Assembly (NCBI GenBank): GCA_030411725.1
Contig: MU839840.1
Location: 124,001 to 188,000 of the forward strand
Origin: Echria macrotheca
Lineage: Eukaryota; Ascomycota; Sordariomycetes; Sordariales; Schizotheciaceae
Length of the DNA: 64,000 nt
Direction: 5' to 3'
Part shown: piece after piece, positions 53,058 to 63,697 of the stretch
Layout: every line of letters begins with the position of its first letter
Position numbering within the stretch: position 1 is the stretch's first letter
Notes under the pieces: generated by a model
The model's input: only the letters and a program-made list of their open reading frames with translations
What the model was told of the DNA's origin: nothing
Database searches by the model: none
Program-made: the position numbers and the translations under genes

Positions 53058-53615
53058 TCATGCCGATAGATCTAGATGGCGGTAATAATGAGTCATGTGC
53101 TGATGATTCTCTGATGTGATCTTGGTGAAGTTTGTGCATCGTGATGCCGTTGGGTCGGAGGAAGGAGGAGGTTTTGGCTTTGGTGGTGTCGGGAAGGTTG
53201 GGTCGGGCTCAGGCCTGATGTCGATGGACACCAAAGGGCCTGACCATGATCCGTGGTCCATCTCTTCGCTTGGCTTCTTATCCCAATACGGCTCAGCAGA
53301 AGGGTCCTCCAAATTGTCACCAGAAATATTGGCAATCTCGGCGACGCTCTGTTTGTTGAAGATCCTGGGAGGGTGCCCGTGGGATGCTGTCCGTCCAGTG
53401 TCAACAATTGTCCTTTCCTGTTGCTGAATTTTCTGAGATTGAAACAAACAGGAATGGCGGAGTTTGCGGAGTTTGCGGAGTTTGACTCGCAGAGCTTGGA
53501 TTAATGTGGCAGCTGGGTAGTGTACCTTGGCGGAATGGTTCTCTGGGTGGTTGTTTCTGTCTTGATTGACTTGGGCTGGTGGGTTTTCATTACAATCTTG
53601 ACAATGAGATGGCAA
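53058..53615 (-). CDS. Doubtful small hypothetical protein
   Basis: This 185-codon open frame on the minus strand contains polar, protein-like stretches such as SVAEIANISGDNLEDPSAEPY and GPLVSIDIRPEPDPTFPTPP. It has no domain I recognise. A candidate intron (GTACAC donor after HSAK, ...TTCAG acceptor before QQERTIV) would remove the unusual LRKLRKLR segment, which is encoded by a triple 9-bp repeat. With this splice the protein would be about 152 aa. No signal peptide or membrane helix is present. It could be a lineage-specific gene or a chance frame. Confidence 0.3.
   Translation of the reverse strand: MPSHCQDCNENPPAQVNQDRNNHPENHSAKVHYPAATLIQALRVKLRKLRKLRHSCLFQSQKIQQQERTIVDTGRTASHGHPPRIFNKQSVAEIANISGDNLEDPSAEPYWDKKPSEEMDHGSWSGPLVSIDIRPEPDPTFPTPPKPKPPPSSDPTASRCTNFTKITSENHQHMTHYYRHLDLSA
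53456..53484. repeat. Triplicated 9-bp direct repeat (GCGGAGTTT)n
   Basis: Three consecutive GCGGAGTTT units lie inside the doubtful minus-strand gene, possibly in its intron. Confidence 0.6.
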
Positions 53616-55811
53616 GGTCTAGTTTGGAGGTTGCTGAGCTTCCGAAGTCACTGTCGAGTCGACCTTTGTCGCCGAGGCTGAGGTGAGAGGACAATAGCAA
53701 CGAGGACAAAGCATGGCTTCGATAATACCACGCCTTTCCACGGCCAACTGGACCAAACACCAACGACGAATATTTCCCAGACCTTTTTCATTTCTGAGAC
53801 TAAAACAAGCACGGTAGAATATAGGTATTCAATCTTCAATCTCGTCTGGTGCGTATTCCCCCAGAGTGGCTGTAACTAGGTGGCGTGGGAATCAGAATGT
53901 CTAACTTTTAGCACAGATACAACAACAAAGACAGTAGCCGAGATGATCACCCGTCTTGAAGACATGAACACACTCGACCATACCCGGTTTTACACGGAAA
54001 CTCTAGACGATGCGATGAGGATGGCCAAACGACCGGTTAAATCGTCTTGCTGGGCTTGAGATATAGGATGTTGGGGTAGCAAAAAAAAAAAAAAAAAAAA
54101 AGAAGCTTTGTTATCGATACTATTCGGTGTTGGAGAACAGAACCTCATCCGCTGAGAGGATGTCATGTATCAGTCTTGATGTGGCTAGCGACGTAGCGTG
54201 TAGATTGGATGTCATTGCCGGCCGGCCGAGATACCGGTACCGGCGTCAAATCCGTGGGTTTGGTCTCAACAGATGAATAGATCTTCGATCTCGAGTCATC
54301 AGAATTAGGCAATACCACCCATACCTACCATGGTGGTGGGGGTATGTTTTGGAGGAGTTGAATCGGCGCCGCTTCTGCCCTGTCTATCGGGGCCTTAGGT
54401 ACGCTGGCGCAAAAATGCACACTATCTATCAACCGTGTTACGTGGTCCATTATGACAAGAAGACCTTTGAGAGGCTGGTGACGAAGCTGCTAGGATTCAA
54501 CGATGGGCTCGTTGACAAAATGGTGTCTTCTTCGGCATCAGGAGCAGGGGTCGCTCAGGAGCCCATGTGGTCGATGACCTCCTTGCTATCCGTCAAGGCG
54601 ATCCTCGATAAGCAAAAGCGAGATTCAGGTTACATGTGACAAAGCCAGACGTGTTAGGCTGGGAAGGAGCACCCGGGCAGGAAGGCAAGAGCACACGGAC
54701 CACAGGCACCGGTATTTAGCCAGTTCCCAGGGTCCATCCTCTCTTCCACAAAGCAAGCATCTTTACCTCAGTCTTTCAGACGCCATATTCGGGGCTCAAC
54801 ATCACTGCAAATGTCACTTGATGATTCTTACAGACCCCTTGTTCCGGATTCAACGACAGGCACGAAACACCAGATGACCGGAAGGATGTCCTCGGCTTGG
54901 ATTCCGCCCTATTCATTACGTGACGGTGGGTCTAGCGTCAAGCGGGAAGATATCCCAAAGAGACCATGTTGGCCGGTCACACACCTGCAAGCTCGCGGCC
55001 GGTTGTCGGTCCGAGACTTGTTGGGTCGTTCCGATACTTCGGAACTGGCGACGACGCACTTTTTCTGGAAAGCGGGAATAGTCTTGCGACATCCTGAACG
55101 CCGGTCTCAGCTTCTTCCCCAGGATAAATCGACACGAAACTGGGCTCTAGTTCTTTGCAAGTTATGTTGAGTTATAGGAAGAGAAATCGGAAATCCGGAG
55201 AGACCCCGGGCGATGTGATCGAGAATCATCGAGATAAACCGGTGGCCTGCCTGCCAGCTTGCGCATTCTCGCAAGGGAACGGCCCGGTTTCTTGTGTCCG
55301 AGGAAGCATTGCCGGCAGGCATCTGCCGCTGCCGCCGTGGAAGGCCGATGTGCGTTCGGACCCAAAACCAGCCCCTGGTTCCCTGGCCCCCTGGTTCGGA
55401 GGTTGGAGCATGTTCCCCGGGCCTCTCGTAGCGCGGGTGGCTTGCGGAGTTTTGGGGTAACTAACCCCCATTGACCGGGGAGATTGAGACCTTCTTCTTC
55501 ACACCGGTCCGACGAGAGGGCGGTTGGTGGCTGAGCCGCTGAATCCTACCCCGATGTGGTTGTGCCTCTTCCCCCTATCCCAGCGGGATTCCCCTGTTCC
55601 CCGGATCCAACGCGGTTCCTTCGCGCAGCGGCTGGTCCCAGAGTTATTTGACACCATCCTCCACTTTTTCTTTTCCTTGCGGAGAACCGGTCCTTCGGTT
55701 TCTTCGCTCGTCATCATTTTTACTCTCAAGCTATTTTTGTTCATGACCACAGTTCGATTTCATGGGTGATGAACCGGCGCATGACCAGGGTATTATTCCT
55801 GCGACGCTACA
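53616..55811. other. Intergenic region with an A21 tract
   Basis: 2.2 kb without a supported gene. It includes the poly(A) tract at 54081-54101. ORFs of 60-120 codons (for example 54349-54639 and 54811-55170) show no recognisable domain and lack ATG or splice support. The right end holds the Pth11-like promoter. Confidence 0.5.
54081..54101. repeat. A21 homopolymer
   Basis: Twenty-one consecutive A residues. Such tracts occur in fungal promoters and terminators, or as remains of a reverse-transcribed tail. No target duplication or coding relic was identified next to it. Confidence 0.7.
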
Positions 55812-57095
55812 ATGACCGACAACTCGACGACAACATCATCTGTGGACCTCAATGAGTCGCGGGCTCCCCTCCTTGGGGCCGTGGCCGGGTTGGGAGCCGT
55901 CCTGGGTGTTATCGCTGTTGCGCTGCGTTTTTATACCCGCGTCGTGATTGTTGGCAAGGTGTTTCACAGTGATTACTGCATCCTTGCAGCGCTAGTGAGT
56001 ACCAGATGGTCCACTCTCGCGAACCTTCACTAACTAGCCTGGCTAAGGTCTCCGTGGTCGCCTTCACCATTTGTAACGGTATAGGTAAGGACGCTTGGCC
56101 ATCGCCTATATCCTCTACTGTTCCAGAGGTTCTTCAAGATACTCACCGCTGTCCTGTCAACTTAGGTATTGGATACGGCTTTGGACGACACGGTGCGGCA
56201 GTAACGCCCGAGGAAATAACAGCACAGCTCAAGGTCGGATACCCATCCAAATCTGTCTCTTGGATACATGCTGACCTTCGCTCAAAGACTACAATTGGTG
56301 TCATATTTTTCTACCATCTCTCCCATTTGCTCATCAAATCGTCAATCTTACTCCAGTATATTCGGATATGCGTTCTTCCCGTCGAAAAGCGGATCTGCTA
56401 CGTGGTTCTGGCTCTGGTCATAGCCGAAGGCTTCACCTGGATTGTTGTCCTCTTCCTGACCTGCATACCCTTCTCGGCTATGTGGGATCCGGGGCTGCCC
56501 GGGGCAAAGTGTATCGATAACACAGCTGGCTTCTATGCTTGTGCTGCCACCATCATCTCTGCCGACGTTGCCATCCTCGTCATCCCTCCCTTCCTTCTCA
56601 GACATTCGTCGATACCGTGGTATCAAAAGTTGTTGCTGGGAATGGTGCTTGCACTTGGTGGAGCGTAAGTAGCCCTTTTATATTCGTCCCTGCCCCGGAA
56701 TGTTGTGTCGGTGCTGGACATGGCCCAAGCTAAGATATATTTCCTGCCGCAGTGCCACCATTGCCTCGATCTTTCGAATACGTGTCATTTACATGGCGAC
56801 GAAGGGGACCGATCCCGCGTGGGACGCCGCACCCAACGGCCTCCTAGCCCTTATTGAGGTGGATCTCGGCCTTATCTGTTCCTGTGTCGCCACCCTGATG
56901 CCATTGTTTCGACGCTGGCATCCAGGAATCTGGCCCAGAAGGCTACGCCACCGAGGGGGTAATCGACTGGAGACCGTGTCCGACCTCAACTGTGTGTGCA
57001 GCGAGAGCAAATCCACTGCATCTGAGGACAGAGGCGGCAAGACTGATGTGGGGGATGCAGTTGGTTCTGGGACAAAGCTGGGGCCTGAGCAATGA
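55812..57095 (+). CDS. Pth11-like integral membrane protein (fungal rhodopsin-type domain)
   Basis: Four exons (55812-55994, 56048-56084, 56166-56664, 56753-57095) with introns of 53, 81 and 88 nt encode 353 aa. The second intron is a multiple of three and open, but its excision restores TICNGIG-IGYGFGRHG, the family pattern. Seven hydrophobic segments are visible, starting LLGAVAGLGAVLGVIAVALRFYTR (helix 1) and continuing with IGVIFFYHLSHLLIKSSILLQYIR, VVLALVIAEGFTWIVVLFLTCIP, ISADVAILVIPPFLL and the post-join GGAATIASIFRIRVIYM. Conserved Cys in the outer loops (FLTCIPFSAMWDPGLPGAKC) fit the family. There is no N-terminal CFEM domain. These receptors-by-homology are abundant in filamentous fungi and implicated in surface or host sensing. 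The ligand is unknown. The cytosolic tail is polar. Confidence 0.85.
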
Positions 57096-57906
57096 CAGTG
57101 TGGTTCGATCCAAGGATCCTGCTCGGGGTTCTGCCCCGTAATAAAAGTTTGTTGCGATTGCTTTCTGCCGGGATGGAGGCCCTCGAGCTAGAGTTGGTTA
57201 GAGGCTCAACTCTTGTTCCCCTCACGTCTGGAGAGAACGGTTAAGCACAGGGCAAAAATAACCTCGCTCCCAATCATCAGGTCGGCCCTACCCTCGGGAA
57301 CTAGGCCTAAAGCCCCTCAGTCTTCTAGAAAGACTGTAGTGGATCGATTCGAGTTGAAGAACCGACAGGTCTAGGAACGAAGCCACCACCGTGCCGAGCC
57401 TGTGGCACAGAAGCCAATTCATAGGCACAGAGACCTAGTCTATGTGTGGAAGCGCTAGGTCAAAGTGGCTATTCGCGTTGACACGCCAAGGTAGCACTTA
57501 CGTAGCCATATACACAAAAATAACAGTGCGCTGATGGGCAAGCTGTGTGTCATGGCAAGCAACATTCTAGGCCTTACCTATGCTCAGGTGCCGAAGCTAT
57601 AACACCTAACTCTTAATGCATTTTTGGCTTGGTCGTTTAGCCTGACATTTTGGGGGCGACGTATTCTAGCTCTGCTTCCATCCCTGTCACAGGAGCAAAG
57701 CCGTAAATATCTGCCACGATTACCCCTACTCTCCTTATTGCAAACAAGTGAACAAAAGATATATTCAGGTATCTCGAACACACCCAACTAATCCGACTAC
57801 TAACCAACAAACTCTAGCGTATCTCATGCAATGCAATGCAACGCTTCGCCCTGCATGCTCCTCTCCTGTATCTATTCTAAGCCGTCAATCGTCATTCTAC
57901 TTCGTT
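57096..57906. other. Intergenic region between convergent genes
   Basis: 811 bp, AT-richer, with no supported gene or RNA. Confidence 0.5.
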
Positions 57907-59421
57907 TTATCGGGTGCTACTTTTCCCCTTGGCAGCCCTCTCCTTGCGTATCCCGATGCGCAACACCTCGGCCAGCCTCACATACTCTCTTCTCTCGACG
58001 GCATCAACCCACTGCTCGAGCCGCTTGAGATAGAAGCCGGCGTTGCACCTCAGCACGGCATCCAAGAAATCCACCTTGAGCGCGGCCTCTTCCAGGTCGG
58101 CGTCCCAGCCCGGTCGGAGCAAACGCATCCGGGCGCTGTAGACCTTGCGCAGCTGAGTCTGCTCGTACTCCATAAGATGAATCCAGTACAACTCAGTCTT
58201 GCCCTCGTTGTCGAGGCTGTCATCCAACAATCCGTCACGGCCTCCACCTCCACCTGCCACACTTGAATCATCATCTTCGGTGCCAGTTTCGTCAGAAGAC
58301 GAGTCCGTACTGACAACATCGGTATACCGACTCCGGTCGGGCTTCTCCTCACGCACGGCACCCCTCAAGAACTCGGGCATCTGGCTGGCCACCCACCGCG
58401 GCACGGTGGCGATGCATTCCCAGTCGATAATAGCCGTCAGCCTGCCGTTATCGTCGACCAGCATGTTCATGAGCGAGAGCTGGTCGTGCCAGAGCACGGT
58501 GCGCTCGTCCAGATGAACAATGGAGGGAAAGATCTTGGGCAGCAGCCGCAGCAGCTTCCGAGCGACACGCAGCACGCCCTCGGCGTACTCGCGGTCTGGG
58601 CTGTCCTGCTCCTTCTCGTGGTCGGAATCTCGAGAGCCAGCAAGCGACGTCGTATGCTCCTTGATGATGATCAAGAGGTGCGCGCGCAGCCAGTCGTGAC
58701 TGCACCGGAACGGGCCCCGCGGCACAGCGTAGTGATAATGCGGCCCCTCGAAGAAAACACTCGACACGATCTGGCCCGGCTGCTGCTGCTGCTCCCCCAG
58801 CATGCTTACTACCCCCCGGCCGCCTTTACCCCGGAAGTTTTTTTCGTCGTCGTCCTCCTCCTCGGCGGTCGCCGTCCCCAGCGTCCCAATGCCCCGAAAG
58901 AAGCCCCCATCAGCCGGACTCCCACACCGATACAGCTGCGCCTGCAGATCGGCCACGCGGACGACCAACGTCTCCTTCTGTGCCATATCCATGCGCCGCC
59001 AGCGGTAATACGCATTCCTCCCGGGCATCAGCTCCATGAGCACCCACTCGAACCCGATCTCCGTGCCAGAAGTATCGTCGAACGCCACGACCCCCGGCAC
59101 AGGTAAATCGGTGCGCCGCCGCACGAGCTGCAGCGTGGCCACCTCGCCGCGCGTCTTGCGGGCCGGGTCGACGGGCAGCGACACGCGCATGATGAACTGG
59201 CCTCCCTCCGAGGGCGAGTCGACCACGTACAGCCGGCTGAAGGCGCCGGCGGCGTGGAAGGACACGGTGCAGGCCGAGTCGGGCGCCGAGGCGGGGATGC
59301 CCAGGTGCCGCCGGGCCACGGCCGCGATGGAGGCGATTGTCGGTTCCGACGTCCAGCGGGCGGTGCGCTCGGGCCCCGTGCCGTCCCAGCCTAGGCCGGG
59401 GCGGCTTATGTCCATGGCCAT
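57907..59421 (-). CDS. APH/choline-kinase-fold phosphotransferase with altered catalytic motif
   Basis: A single-exon ORF of 504 aa. The N-lobe contains FHAAGAFSRLYVVDS (glycine-loop equivalent) and FIMRVSLPVDP, with the likely ATP-anchoring residue in MRVSLP. Then come VPGVVAFDDT and FEWVLMELMPGR (hinge). The C-lobe has the Brenner-type motif TVLWHDQLSLMNMLVDDNG (about residue 315) and the metal-binding IIDWECIATVP. The usual order is H-x-D-L-x-x-x-N. Here the residue at the catalytic Asp position is Gln (H-D-Q-L), while the Asn and the DWE Asp are kept. A low-complexity EEEDDDEKN insertion lies near residue 175. Members of this large fungal family are mostly uncharacterised. Despite the family name there is no reason to think it gives antibiotic resistance. 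Confidence 0.8.
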   Translation of the reverse strand: MAMDISRPGLGWDGTGPERTARWTSEPTIASIAAVARRHLGIPASAPDSACTVSFHAAGAFSRLYVVDSPSEGGQFIMRVSLPVDPARKTRGEVATLQLVRRRTDLPVPGVVAFDDTSGTEIGFEWVLMELMPGRNAYYRWRRMDMAQKETLVVRVADLQAQLYRCGSPADGGFFRGIGTLGTATAEEEDDDEKNFRGKGGRGVVSMLGEQQQQPGQIVSSVFFEGPHYHYAVPRGPFRCSHDWLRAHLLIIIKEHTTSLAGSRDSDHEKEQDSPDREYAEGVLRVARKLLRLLPKIFPSIVHLDERTVLWHDQLSLMNMLVDDNGRLTAIIDWECIATVPRWVASQMPEFLRGAVREEKPDRSRYTDVVSTDSSSDETGTEDDDSSVAGGGGGRDGLLDDSLDNEGKTELYWIHLMEYEQTQLRKVYSARMRLLRPGWDADLEEAALKVDFLDAVLRCNAGFYLKRLEQWVDAVERREYVRLAEVLRIGIRKERAAKGKSSTR

Positions 59422-60368
59422 TTTTTATTTAGTGTGCTAAAGAATGCATAGTAGCGATAGTGGTGCGGTCATGGTGCGACGCGGGGATTTTTTGGCGGCG
59501 GGTTTTTGTGTTGTTTTGTTGAGCTTGCGATTGGGACGCGACGATTGGGACGGAAAAGTGGGACTAGTCCGACGCTGCACTCCATCGGTGATTGGACATG
59601 GCGCCATTCCTCCCTTTTTGGGGGGTCGGGTTGATGGTGAGATGGACTTGAGAATTTGGTAAAACTAGCAGTTAATATGCATTGGAGTGTAAATGAGTTT
59701 GAGCGATGAAATGCATGCAGAGAAAGTGCTGAACCGGAACGGCCGGAGCGTCGGCGGAGTGGAGCCCGGAGTGTCCCGTGCAGGGCTGCCGAAGACGGTC
59801 CGGAAAGCGGGAGACAACCATGGCTTTGAGTTGATGGTGCACTGGAATCATGAATAAGCCGCTTCAGTGCGCGACCTCGGTAAGATATTTCTGTGCCGCA
59901 GCGTCGTCATCGATGGTTTCTGTGAGGGGTGTCCGGTCTAGGCCAGTCCCTGGCTGACCTGGAACTAATTGTGGGTTCTCTGTCTCGTTCTAGTACCGCT
60001 AACCGGTCCGTCGTATGCTGTCTCTTGAGCGAAGCTGGAACAGCGGTTCTTGAACTGCATTGCGCATACCTAGCGCCCGATGGTTCAAACCTCGTACCGA
60101 GCCAGCACAGGGCAATGACCTCACTAATCGGCCTTATAACGGCTCGTCCCCCCCAAAAGTCTTGTCCAACAAACCTCAGCCAGTCGTGTTCATTCCTACA
60201 AATACGGAAGGTCGAAGGAGCCAGGCTGCCACTTCTTTACCCCTGCGGCGTAGCATCCCTTCCCCGCATCCTCCCTCCACCCCCAACTTTCATCTATAAG
60301 CGACGACCTCTGACCATCTTCATCTCACCAAATATCTCAACGACTGCCAAAACCAAACCATCAGCAAA
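59422..60368. other. Divergent intergenic region
   Basis: 947 bp between the APH-fold gene and the AAA ATPase gene, transcribed away from each other. It contains both promoters. A C/T- and CA-rich leader precedes 60369. ORFs here look fortuitous. Confidence 0.5.
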
Positions 60369-61964
60369 ATGGATACCACCGAAAGCATGGATATCACCAA
60401 CAAGATGGGAAACATCAACTTGAACAAAAATGGCCACCAAAACAAAAGCAAAAAAGACACCGTCTCCGACCCAACCACCAGGGCCTTCTTCACTCATTCG
60501 GCCGCCCGCCGCGTCAACACAGACTGTGTCATCGCCTCCACCCTCACGCGCGAATACCCCGACCTCAAGCTTGTCATCGCGCCCACCTCCAATGTCGACC
60601 TCCTCGGCTACGCCGCCGCCGGCCACGCAACCGCCACCCGGCTCAACACCAACGCCGGCATCGAGTCACCGCTCCTCCCGCCCTCCCTAGTCTGGAAGTC
60701 GTACGTCCCGCCCGCCCGACGGATCGACGGCAACCCCGGCGCGCTAGGCCAGGCGGTCATCTTCGCCAAGTACCTGTATAAATGGAACTCCACGGAATTG
60801 ATTCTGTATCTGGTCGACGGCCGCGACGGCGACGAGGGATACCCCCAGGTGCGGAACAACTACCTCCTGGCCGCGCACGAGGCGCAGGCCGACGCGCTGG
60901 TCATGGAGGCCGGGAGGTGGACGAACGAGCTCCACGACGAGTTCTGGGTGTACGACGCTGGCGCGTGGCAGAAGAGCGCGGAGCTGTTCCAGAACGTGAT
61001 GAAGGCCAGCTGGGACGCCGTGATCCTGGACGAGGACATGAAGAAGGCGATTATCAAGGACCACCGCTCGTTTTTCGACTCGCGCGAGGCCTACGACTCT
61101 CTCAAAGTGCCGTGGAAGAGGGGGCTAATTTACTACGGCCCGCCGGGAAATGGCAAGACTATCTCGATCAAGGCGACGATGCATATGCTATATGAGCAGA
61201 AGAAGATTCCGTCGTTGTATGTGCGGAATTTTGTATCCGTGAGTTTTTTCTCGCCCCTTTCTTTGCTTCTGGCGTCTGGCGAAAACGGCATGTTGACGGA
61301 AAACAAAAACAGTGGATGGGTCCCGAGTACGCCATCGCCACTATCTTCGCCCTCGCTCGCCGGACGGCGCCGTGCTACCTCATCTTTGAGGATCTCGATT
61401 CCCTGGTCACCGACCAGGTCCGCAGTTATTTCCTGAACGAGATTGACGGACTCAAGAGCAACGACGGCATCTTCATTGTCGGGAGCACCAACCACCTCGA
61501 GAGACTGGATCCCGGCATTTCGGTATGTAATCTGTAGAGACGAAAAAAAAAAAGGGGGGGCAAATGAACACTAACGTAAACAGAAACGCCCCTCCCGCTT
61601 CGACCGCATGTACCAATTCCCCGACCCCAACTTTGACCAGCGCGTGGCCTACTGCCGCTTCTGGCAGAAGAAGCTGGCCGACAACAAGGCCATTTCGTTC
61701 CCAGACAAGCTGTGCGAGGCCATCGCCGATATCACGCACGACTTTAGCTTCGCCTATATCCAGGAGGCTTTTGTGGCGGCGCTGCTGGCGATTGCGAGGG
61801 ACGCCAAGGGCGATGATGAGAGGGCCGAGAAGGATGGGGAGGATGGGTGGGTGCAGCTTGCGACGACGACGGATGATGAGCTGGATGATTTGGTCCTGTG
61901 GGTTGAGATCCAGAAGCAGGTGGCTATTCTGCGGGAGAGCATTGATAGGAATAAGGGGGTTTGA
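60369..61964 (+). CDS. AAA-family ATPase of unknown role
   Basis: Exons 60369-61238, 61313-61522 and 61584-61964 (introns of 74 and 61 nt, GTGAGT/ACAG and GTATGT/ACAG) join into 486 aa. The N-terminal 240 residues form a domain typical of this fungal family (ARRVNTDCVIASTLTREYPD; VILDEDMKKAIIKDHRSFFD). The AAA module follows, with Walker A IYYGPPGNGKTISIKA (about 255), Walker B CYLIFEDLDSL (about 313), sensor-1-like GIFIVGSTNHLERLD (about 345) and the arginine-finger block SKRPSRFDRMYQFPDP across the last join. It resembles Bcs1- or proteasome-type AAA modules but lacks the Bcs1 N-terminal membrane helix. Substrate and location are unknown. The C-terminus is acidic. The joins were chosen to keep VSWMGPEYA and PGISKRPSRFDR. 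Confidence 0.85.
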
Positions 61965-62668
61965 TGTGGTGCTTGTTTGGATAATTGTTCGGAGGAGTAT
62001 GAGATTGCCTGTGTTGTATTACGTGTTGTTCAAGACTGACTGTATCAAGATTTTCTCCCAGTAATCTCTATTCATGCTGGTTAAGTTGTCTCTAGTCTGT
62101 AGAACTATCAACACAAAAGTTAAAAAGTAACGGAGGATAGGTGGGCTGAATGTGGACGTGACAGTTCATCAGCATCAGGGTGTACCTGTTTTTCGCGATG
62201 AAATATGATATTCGATACAAAGCGGGGAGTGTGGTCTTCACTTGCGAAAAAGCTTTTATTTACTCCGTGTATTCCGTAGAAATATGCATGTAGTGATCAA
62301 AGGTCTACATCTCTGATCTTTCGGAATTCGGAATCCTGATCCCGATATGCCGATGACAATGTAGCCAACAGCCTTTGAGCTGAATCCCGGAATTTCACCA
62401 AATCAGAGCGGGATCTTAGTTGCCTAGTTCAGCCCGTCGGGCAAACTCGTCACCACTCAACCTCCGGTTGTGGTTTGGGATGATCTCAAAACGATCACCC
62501 CACCCCTCGCCAAGCCAACAACAGGACATGATGGGGTGACCCATTTCCAAGAATTCAATACCACAACAACCGCCGTTGTCTTCTCCCCCTTCCCTCTTCA
62601 ACCTACCTACATACAAAACACAAATCAACCACGAAATCATCGATACCTACTCAAAAATATATAACCCA
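61965..62668. other. Intergenic region upstream of the SDR
   Basis: 704 bp with the AAA 3' flank and SDR promoter. The SDR frame stays open upstream to 62576, but the extra residues look like untranslated leader. Confidence 0.5.
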
Positions 62669-63697
62669 ATGGTCAAACTCGCCGAAATCAACCACGCCAA
62701 CGCGTCCCTAAAGTCACTCCCCCCTCCCACCGCCGTAGTCGTAGGCGCCACCAGCGGAATCGGCCTCTCCTTCCTCCGCCAGCTCGCCAAATCCACCACC
62801 TCCCCCAAAATCTACATCGTCGGCCGCTCCCAGCCGGCCCTGACCGCCCTCATCGCCTCCCTGACCGAGACCAACCCCTCGGGGACCTACATCCCCATCC
62901 TCACGCCCGACCTCACCCTCGTGTCCAACGCGCACGCCGCCGCGACCGAGATTCTGCGTCAAGAAACCTCCCAAAAAATTGACATCCTCTACCTCTCCCC
63001 TGGCTACCTCACCTTCCGCGCCCGCGACACCTCGCCCGAGGACCTCGACCGGGTTACCGCGCTGCGGTTCTACTCGCGCATGCGCTTCGTTCTGGACCTG
63101 CTCTCGCTCTTGCAGAGATCAACTTTCTTCGGAGAAGGAGGAGGGGGACGGGTAATCACGGTCCTCGGCGCGGGACAAGAGGGAACGATTTACCCCTCTG
63201 ATCTATCCCTCAAGGAAAAGGGACACACGGGGGCCGTGCGGCTGGGCGGCGTGGCGAGCACGTATACCACGCTCTTTCTGGAGGAGCTGGCGAGGAGGTA
63301 TCCGACCGTGTCGTTTGTGCATACCTTCCCCGGCGTGGTGGATACGAATGCGTATCGGCATCCGGAGCATCTGGGGCCCGTGGCGAGGTTTCTGATGAGG
63401 TGGGTGCTGTTTGGGCTGTTGAAGTGGTTCGTGACTACGCCGGTTGAGGAGGTCGGGAAGAGGACTTTGTATGCGGCGACGGCGGGGGTTTTTGCGCCGG
63501 CCGCGGCGGCTGGGCAGGTTGCGGATGGTGACGTCGCGAAGGGGTCGGATGGCATGAGGGGGAGTGGGTGTTATACTGTTGATGCCAAGTGTGAGACTAT
63601 ATGGAATAGGAAGCTGGTCGCGCTGAGGGAGCAGGGGATGGGTGAGAAGGTGTGGGAGCATACCATGGCCGAGTTTGAGCGGATTTTGGGGGCTTAG
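62669..63697 (+). CDS. Atypical short-chain dehydrogenase/reductase
   Basis: A single-exon gene of 342 aa from MVKLAEINHANASLKSLPPP. The N-terminal Rossmann motif is AVVVGATSGIGLSFLRQLAK (about residues 22-41; G-x3-G-x-G). IDILYLSPGYLTF takes the place of the usual NNAG strand, and a helix with ALRFYSRMRFVLDLLSLLQ follows. Canonical SDRs have Ser plus Y-x3-K. Here the corresponding region reads GAVRLGGVASTYTTLFLEEL, with no Lys four after a Tyr. VSFVHTFPGVVDTN is the usual PG segment. Fungi have a clade of such NAD(P)-binding proteins lacking the dyad, often near secondary metabolism genes. The reaction, if any, is unknown. The start at 62669 was preferred over 62576 because the extra N-terminus is not SDR-like. 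Confidence 0.85.
   Translation: MVKLAEINHANASLKSLPPPTAVVVGATSGIGLSFLRQLAKSTTSPKIYIVGRSQPALTALIASLTETNPSGTYIPILTPDLTLVSNAHAAATEILRQETSQKIDILYLSPGYLTFRARDTSPEDLDRVTALRFYSRMRFVLDLLSLLQRSTFFGEGGGGRVITVLGAGQEGTIYPSDLSLKEKGHTGAVRLGGVASTYTTLFLEELARRYPTVSFVHTFPGVVDTNAYRHPEHLGPVARFLMRWVLFGLLKWFVTTPVEEVGKRTLYAATAGVFAPAAAAGQVADGDVAKGSDGMRGSGCYTVDAKCETIWNRKLVALREQGMGEKVWEHTMAEFERILGA

Noticed and set aside
54349..54639. 96-codon ORF beginning MEELNRRRFCPVYRG
   Set aside because: Starts at TTG, has no ATG, domain or splice support. Kept only as intergenic.
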